A DNA stretch of 28,495 nt from contig DKMV01000244.1 in the NCBI GenBank assembly GCA_002469605.1, positions 829 to 29,323 of the forward strand, given 5' to 3'. Position numbers and translations under genes: made by a program. The notes beneath the pieces were generated by a model. That model had not been told where the DNA came from. It saw only the letters and a program-made list of their open reading frames with translations, and did not search any database. Position 1 is the first letter of the stretch; the number at the start of each line of letters is the position of its first letter. This document shows, one piece after another, positions 24,336 to 28,495 of this stretch. Source of the stretch: Leclercia sp. UBA7405. Lineage in GTDB: Bacteria; Pseudomonadota; Gammaproteobacteria; Enterobacterales; Enterobacteriaceae.

Positions 24336-24437
24336 CTTATGTTTGCGGTGATGGGGGGAGTGAAACAACGCGCGGCCTTTGTACGGTCCGCCACACAAAC
24401 CGCAGCCGGGGAAAGCCGCCGGGCAAGGCCGTATGTT
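24336..24437. promoter_or_regulatory. Divergent Ogr-dependent late promoters for O and P sharing one Ogr box
   Basis: TTTGT-N12-ACAAA at 24378-24399 (core TGT 24380-24382, ACA 24395-24397) is a perfect, symmetric Ogr element. On the minus side CATAAG (24341-24336) is centred 50 bp away, the same word and distance as in the FI promoter. On the plus side TATGTT (24432-24437) is centred 46 bp away. One box could thus serve both directions. No other TGT-N12-ACA was noted in this 142-bp gap. Confidence 0.85.
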
Positions 24438-24443
24438 TGGGCC

Positions 24444-26210
24444 ATGAACACGACAATGACCCCCGCAGATCTCGATCCCCGTCGGCAGGCCATGCTGCTG
24501 TACTTTCAGGGATACCGCGTAGCCCGCATTGCAGAAATGCTGGGCGAGAAAGTTGCAACCGTTCACAGCTGGAAGAAGCGCGACAAGTGGGGCGAGTATG
24601 GGCCGCTGGATCAGATGCAGCTCACCACCGCCGCACGCTACTGCCAGCTCATTATGAAGGAGCAGAAAGAAGGAAAAGACTTCAAGGAAATTGACCTGCT
24701 GGCGCGCCAGTCAGAGCGCCACGCCCGGATCGGTAAATTCAACGATGGCGGCAACGAGGCAGATTTAAATCCGAAGGTTGCCAACCGCAACAAAGGCCCG
24801 CGCCGCCAGCCCGAAAAGAACGTTTTCACCGACGAACAGATCGAGAAGCTGCAGGAGGTTTTCCACGGCTCGATGTTCGCCTACCAGCGCCACTGGTACG
24901 AGGCAGGCAACCGCCACCGTATCCGCAACCTGCTGAAATCGCGCCAGATCGGGGCGACCTTCTTTTTTGCCCGGGAGGCGCTGATTGACGCCATCACCAC
25001 CGGCCGCAACCAGATTTTTCTCTCAGCCAGCAAGGCACAGGCGCACGTCTTCAAGCAGTACATCATCGACTTTGCAAAAGAGGTGGATGTAGAGCTGAAA
25101 GGCGACCCGATGACGCTCAGCAACGGCGCGTGCCTGTACTTCCTCGGCACCAACGCCCGCACGGCGCAGAGCTACCACGGCAACCTGTACCTGGATGAAT
25201 ATTTCTGGATACCGAAATTCCAGGAGCTGCGCAAGGTGGCCTCCGGTATGGCCATCCATAAAAAATGGCGTCAGACCTACTTTTCAACCCCGTCCAGCCT
25301 GACCCACAGCGCCTATCCGTTCTGGTCCGGCGCGCTGTTCAACCGGGGCCGTGCCAAAGCGGACAAGGTGGATATTGACCTGACCCACGGCAATCTGGCC
25401 CCGGGCCTGCTTTGCCCGGACGGTCAGTACCGCCAGATCGTCACCGTGGAGGATGCGGTGCGCGGCGGCTGCAACCTGTTCGACCTGGACCAGCTGCGCA
25501 TGGAGTACAGCCCTGACGAATACCAGAACCTGCTGATGTGTGAATTCATTGACGATCTGGCGTCAGTGTTCCCGCTGAGCGAGCTGCAGGCGTGCATGGT
25601 GGATAGCTGGGAAGTCTGGTCCGACTTTCAGGCGCTGGCGCTGCGCCCGTTTGGCTGGCGTGAGGTCTGGATCGGCTATGACCCGGCGAAAGGTACGCAG
25701 AACGGCGACAGCGCCGGATGCGTGGTGGTGGCACCACCCACAGTGCCGGGCGGCAAGTTCCGCATTCTGGAGCGGCACCAGTGGCGCGGGATGGACTTCC
25801 GCGCCCAGGCTGACGCTATTAAAAAGCTGACCCAGCAATACAACGTGACCTATATCGGCATCGACTCGACCGGCGTCGGCCACGGCGTCTATGAGAACGT
25901 GAAAGCGTTCTTCCCGGCGGTCCGGGAGTTTGTCTACAACCCCAACGTAAAAAACGCCCTAGTGCTTAAGGCATACGACATTATCAGCCACCGGCGCCTG
26001 GAGTTTGACGCCGGGCACACCGACATTGCGCAGTCCTTTATGGCAATCCGCCGCGCCACCACCGCCAGCGGCAGCCGCCCCACCTACGAAGCCAGCCGCA
26101 GCGAAGAAGCCAGCCACGCAGATCTGGCCTGGGCAACGATGCACGCACTGTTTAACGAACCGCTGCAGGGCGAAGCCGCCAATACCAGCAACATTGTGGA
26201 GATTTTTTGA
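24444..26210 (+). CDS. P: Terminase large (ATPase) subunit gpP
   Basis: gpP drives DNA packaging into the head. From the ATG at 24444 it is 588 residues (P2 gpP is 590). A second ATG at 24456 (MTPADLDPRRQAM) also fits, and ribosome-binding sites are poor at both; the open frame extends far upstream but overlaps the promoter. An N-terminal helix-turn-helix (about 17-48) precedes Walker A-like KSRQIGAT (165-172) and Walker B LYLDEYF (248-254). The nuclease-fold part has D413 in WIGYDPAKG, D474 in YIGIDSTGVGHG and D560 in SHADLAW. The stop overlaps the Q start (TGATG). Confidence 0.96.
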   Translation: MNTTMTPADLDPRRQAMLLYFQGYRVARIAEMLGEKVATVHSWKKRDKWGEYGPLDQMQLTTAARYCQLIMKEQKEGKDFKEIDLLARQSERHARIGKFNDGGNEADLNPKVANRNKGPRRQPEKNVFTDEQIEKLQEVFHGSMFAYQRHWYEAGNRHRIRNLLKSRQIGATFFFAREALIDAITTGRNQIFLSASKAQAHVFKQYIIDFAKEVDVELKGDPMTLSNGACLYFLGTNARTAQSYHGNLYLDEYFWIPKFQELRKVASGMAIHKKWRQTYFSTPSSLTHSAYPFWSGALFNRGRAKADKVDIDLTHGNLAPGLLCPDGQYRQIVTVEDAVRGGCNLFDLDQLRMEYSPDEYQNLLMCEFIDDLASVFPLSELQACMVDSWEVWSDFQALALRPFGWREVWIGYDPAKGTQNGDSAGCVVVAPPTVPGGKFRILERHQWRGMDFRAQADAIKKLTQQYNVTYIGIDSTGVGHGVYENVKAFFPAVREFVYNPNVKNALVLKAYDIISHRRLEFDAGHTDIAQSFMAIRRATTASGSRPTYEASRSEEASHADLAWATMHALFNEPLQGEAANTSNIVEIF

Positions 26211-27259
26211 TGGGCAAGAGGAATAAAAACCGCGCTGCAGCTAAACAGAGCGTTCAACAGAGCAGCGGCGTATCTGCAGAAGCATTCAGCTTTGGCGACC
26301 CGATCCCGGTACTGGACCGCCGGGAATTGCTGGATTATGTGGAGTGCGTGCAGATGGACCGCTGGTATGAGCCGCCGGTGAGTTTTGACGGGCTGGCGCG
26401 CACCTACCGCGCCGCCGTGCATCACAGCTCACCGATTGCCGTTAAGCGTGACATTCTCAGCAGCACCTATATCCCGCACCGCCTGCTCAGCCAGCAGGCT
26501 TTTTCCCGTTTCGTTCAGGACTACCTGGTTTTCGGCAATGCCTACCTTGAGAAACGCACCAACCGGCTCGGCGGCGTTCTCTCGCTGGAGCCAGCCCTGG
26601 CGAAATATACCCGCCGCGGCGTTGACCTGGACACTTACTGGTTTGTGCAGTACGGATTCACCACGCAGCCCTACGAATTCACGCCGGGAAGCATTTTCCA
26701 TCTTCTTGAGCCTGATATTAACCAGGAGATCTACGGGCTGCCCGGCTATCTTTCAGCCATTCCGTCTGCCCTGCTGAACGAGTCCGCAACGCTGTTTCGT
26801 CGCAAATATTACATTAACGGCAGCCATGCTGGCTTTATCATGTACATGACCGACGCCGCGCAGAACCAGGAGGATGTGAACAATATCCGCCAGGCCATGA
26901 AAAGCGCCAAGGGCCCGGGCAATTTCCGCAACCTGTTCATGTACTCGCCCAACGGCAAAAAAGACGGGATTCAGATCATCCCGTTGTCAGAGGTGGCGGC
27001 GAAGGATGAATTTCTGAACATTAAGAACGTCAGCCGGGACGACATGATGGCGGCGCACCGTGTACCGCCGCAGATGATGGGCATCATTCCCAATAATACC
27101 GGTGGCTTTGGTGATGTGGAAAAGGCCAGCCGCGTCTTTGTCCGTAACGAACTAATGCCGCTGCAGAAACGCCTGCAGGAGCTTAACGACTGGCTGGGGG
27201 AAGAGGTGATCCGCTTCGAGCCCTACACGCTGGGACTAGACTCAAACAACGATAGCTAA
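26210..27259 (+). CDS. Q: Portal protein gpQ
   Basis: gpQ forms the dodecameric portal through which DNA enters and leaves the head (PBSX/P2 portal family). The product is 349 residues (P2 gpQ is 344) from the ATG at 26210, which overlaps the P stop. It shows SSPIAVKRDILSSTYIPHRLLS, DYLVFGNAYLEKRTNRLGG and VSRDDMMAAHRVPPQMMGIIPNNTGGFGDVEKA, all family blocks. It is transcribed with P toward cos. A hairpin follows the stop, but its T-run is on the minus side only. Confidence 0.96.
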   Translation: MGKRNKNRAAAKQSVQQSSGVSAEAFSFGDPIPVLDRRELLDYVECVQMDRWYEPPVSFDGLARTYRAAVHHSSPIAVKRDILSSTYIPHRLLSQQAFSRFVQDYLVFGNAYLEKRTNRLGGVLSLEPALAKYTRRGVDLDTYWFVQYGFTTQPYEFTPGSIFHLLEPDINQEIYGLPGYLSAIPSALLNESATLFRRKYYINGSHAGFIMYMTDAAQNQEDVNNIRQAMKSAKGPGNFRNLFMYSPNGKKDGIQIIPLSEVAAKDEFLNIKNVSRDDMMAAHRVPPQMMGIIPNNTGGFGDVEKASRVFVRNELMPLQKRLQELNDWLGEEVIRFEPYTLGLDSNNDS

Positions 27260-27263
27260 ATAT

Positions 27264-27299
27264 AAAAAGCAGCGCCTCTGTGCGTTCAAAGGCGCTGCT
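27264..27299 (-). terminator. Intrinsic terminator of the Q-cos gene
   Basis: On the minus strand AGCAGCGCCT (27299-27290), a 12-nt loop, AGGCGCTGCT (27277-27268) and T5 (27268-27264) form a perfect 10-bp stem with a U-tract. It serves the minus-strand gene ending at 27313. The hairpin may also slow plus-strand transcription leaving Q. Confidence 0.87.
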
Positions 27300-27312
27300 G
27301 AACCTCATGAAA

Positions 27313-27984
27313 TTAACGATCTTCTCCAAGAACTCCGGTTTTAATCAGCTGATTCCAGAAGTTTTTCATTTTCTGCCCTGTCTGCTGATTAACAAATAGA
27401 GATGATCTGGCACCGTGCGGATATCCCATCAATTGCCCGCGCATATCCTCCCAACTTTCACAATATACTGCATGCCGCCAGTTAGGAACCTCGCTTTCAA
27501 GCATCAATCCAATTGCTGCTTTTGCTGGAATGGTGCCATCCTCTTCCATATCTTCCGAAATATACCATTGACATTTAATGAGCAACGGGACGGCGGTTTC
27601 ATGATAAAGCACAACGTCATCAATCTTCTCGATAGAGAAATAGGCATCTGCGTGCTTTAGTCGCTTTATACCGGCTATAAATTCATCAACCCCATGACCA
27701 TAAGGGCAGGTAAGAATACCGTTTCTGAAATAAACCGTGTGGTCCAGGTATTTAAAGCTGGGAGTATTATTGGGAAGCATAGGCGCCCAATTAGCTTTAT
27801 CTCTTTCCAGCAAAAAAGGATGCCATGCCGGATACCCATCCACTACCGGCCCACACTCTTCAACGATTTCCTCGAGCTTCGCCCTAACTTTCGAACGCAT
27901 CTCCTGATTTGAACCTTGTGGAACTAGATATCTGTAAGCATTTTCGAAATTCGATGCTGCTGCTTCTTCCGCTCTGAAAGCCAT
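27313..27984 (-). CDS. Uncharacterised accessory protein between Q and cos
   Basis: I do not recognise this 223-residue protein. The ATG at 27984 (MAFRAEEAAASNFENAY) has GAGG six nt upstream and is preferred over the GTG at 27996. It looks soluble, with no signal or TM segment. Visible features are a charged N-terminal helical part (about 5-45, ending EEIVEECGP) and a central CPYGHG with H nearby (about 93-98). Repeated aromatic-rich strands follow (DAYFSIEKIDDVVLYHETAV, IKCQWYISEDME), then WRHAVYCESWEDMRGQ and FVNQQTGQKMKNFW. It opposes Q, has its own terminator, and is clearly more AT-rich than the late genes. That is the pattern of an independently expressed cargo gene. P2-family phages carry defence and exclusion genes near the cos end (tin, old). 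A defence role is inference only. Confidence 0.8.
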   Translation of the reverse strand: MAFRAEEAAASNFENAYRYLVPQGSNQEMRSKVRAKLEEIVEECGPVVDGYPAWHPFLLERDKANWAPMLPNNTPSFKYLDHTVYFRNGILTCPYGHGVDEFIAGIKRLKHADAYFSIEKIDDVVLYHETAVPLLIKCQWYISEDMEEDGTIPAKAAIGLMLESEVPNWRHAVYCESWEDMRGQLMGYPHGARSSLFVNQQTGQKMKNFWNQLIKTGVLGEDR

Positions 27985-28207
27985 AAAACACCTCACAATA
28001 TTGCTAACTCACGCACAACATATCAATCTTGTGCGCGAGTTGCAACAGTTATGTTTTGGCGCTTAAGCCATTCCTCTCAATAAACAACCTCAGCAGCTTC
28101 CTGCGGGGCGCTTCCTTTTTTGCTGCTGCACCTCACCCTTTCGAATTGAAGCCGCCAGCGGGCCGGAGGCTGTGCCGGATTTTTGCTTTTTCACCCCGTT
28201 GCGCGCG

Positions 28208-28226
28208 CTCGTATCCCCGCCACGCC
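28208..28226 (-). other. Probable cos site (19-nt cohesive end)
   Basis: Read on the minus strand from 28226, GGCGTGGCGGGGATACGAG resembles the 19-nt P2 cohesive end GGCGAGGCGGGGAAAGCAC, with GGCG-x-GGCGGGGA-x intact. It points toward Q, exactly as the left end of P2 DNA does. Its distance from Q is larger than in P2 because of the extra gene. No other copy of this pattern was noticed. Cutting here by gpM/gpP is inference from P2. Confidence 0.7.
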
Positions 28227-28271
28227 TGCCCGCTTTATGTAGTGGTTTTCATGCGCCTGCATGAGATAAGC

Positions 28272-28295
28272 AAAAGCCCGCCATTACTGGCGGGC
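28272..28295 (-). terminator. Intrinsic terminator facing cos from the right
   Basis: On the minus strand GCCCGCC (28295-28289), loop AGTAAT, GGCGGGC (28282-28276), then TTTT (28275-28272). It would end minus-strand transcripts from the unseen right part (in P2 the A-gene operon and later genes read toward cos on this strand). Confidence 0.75.
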
Positions 28296-28495
28296 CTCAG
28301 CTAAAACGATCCTTAAACGATCATGCGGATTCATGCGGCATGGCCATGCAGTAGTTACCACTTAGGAAAGGATGAACTGCATGGCACGCATCTTAACGTG
28401 TTGCTCTTTATAAACAGTCTGTTATGACATATTTTGTTTTTACCAAAAAATGAAGATGTGACGCACAGAACCTACTCACTTTTAAACCTGGAGCA

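Larger units (their letters stand above)
7018..28495. mobile_element. P2-like (Fels-2-like) prophage, structural and lysis half
   Basis: All P2 late functions appear in order from ogr to Q: late activator, tail, baseplate, fibre, lysis, head completion, capsid, scaffold-protease, terminase and portal. They are nearly all intact. A cos-like site and one extra gene follow Q. The element lies at ssrA. Integrase, repressor, cox, B and A are expected to the right of the window. The intact open frames and matching Ogr boxes suggest a recently functional phage, except for the shortened fibre-assembly gene. Confidence 0.93.
27985..28495. other. Non-coding cos region, no convincing gene
   Basis: About 510 bp hold the leader of the Q-cos gene, the cos-like site (28208-28226) and a minus-strand terminator. 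A repeated AAACGATC (within 28304-28321) and the perfect palindrome GCATGGCCATGC (28338-28349) follow. An AT-rich end (28401-28475) has promoter-like words (TTGCTC, TTATGA) but no good pair. CTGGAG at the last bases could be a ribosome-binding site for a plus-strand gene just outside. The 91-codon plus-strand frame across cos is low-complexity and judged non-coding. Confidence 0.6.

Noticed and set aside
24252..24443. Longer N-terminus for gpP using a start at 24252
   Set aside because: The extra 64 codons overlap O and the divergent promoter with its Ogr box; P2 gpP similarity begins at MTPADLDPRRQAM.
28029..28304. 91-codon plus-strand frame over the cos region
   Set aside because: No ribosome-binding site, biased composition, and it crosses the cos-like site and terminator.
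28372..28413. 13-codon frame (MNCMARILTCC...) after AGGAAAGG
   Set aside because: Too short and the purine run is too close to the ATG to judge; no related small peptide is known to me.

Overview
This window is enterobacterial chromosome (Enterobacteriaceae; the protein sequences look Enterobacter- or Leclercia-like, but I would not fix the genus). It runs into a P2-family prophage integrated at the tmRNA gene. The host part (1-7017) has the order known from E. coli and Salmonella: yfjD (5' end cut by the window), grpE on the minus strand with a sigma-32 promoter, nadK, recN with SOS boxes, bamE, rnfH-ratA on the minus strand, smpB and ssrA. These genes cover protein quality control (GrpE, SmpB, tmRNA), DNA repair (RecN), outer-membrane assembly (BamE) and NADP synthesis (NadK).

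The prophage begins at the 3' end of ssrA and runs past the right edge. Like Fels-2 of Salmonella, it is P2-like and sits next to ssrA. From left to right it shows the P2 late genes in reverse map order. On the minus strand these are ogr, D, U, T, E/E', FII and FI, then a short remnant region, a shortened tail-fibre assembly gene, H, I, J, W, V, S, R, the lysis genes (lysC, lysB, lysA, endolysin, holin), X, L, M, N and O. P and Q follow on the plus strand. A sequence closely resembling the 19-nt P2 cos end lies at 28208-28226 in the orientation expected from the P2 map. The early half (integrase, repressor, replication gene A) is outside the window.

Three perfect TGT-N12-ACA dyads, the known binding element of the Ogr activator, lie upstream of FI, upstream of V and between O and P. 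They indicate one late regulon driven by the Ogr encoded at 7134-7349. Gene E keeps the T6G slippery heptamer with a hairpin just downstream, for the -1 frameshift that makes E'. The lysis cassette differs from P2: the endolysin is a SAR-type GH24 lysozyme with a two-TM small holin, not the P2 K/Y pair.

The parts least explained by P2 are these: an AT-rich minus-strand gene between Q and cos (27313-27984) in a known accessory and defence-gene position; the decayed Z/fun-equivalent site (14256-14495) beside a truncated fibre chaperone; a 21/22-residue tandem repeat in the tape measure protein; and helically spaced repeats just inside the ssrA junction.
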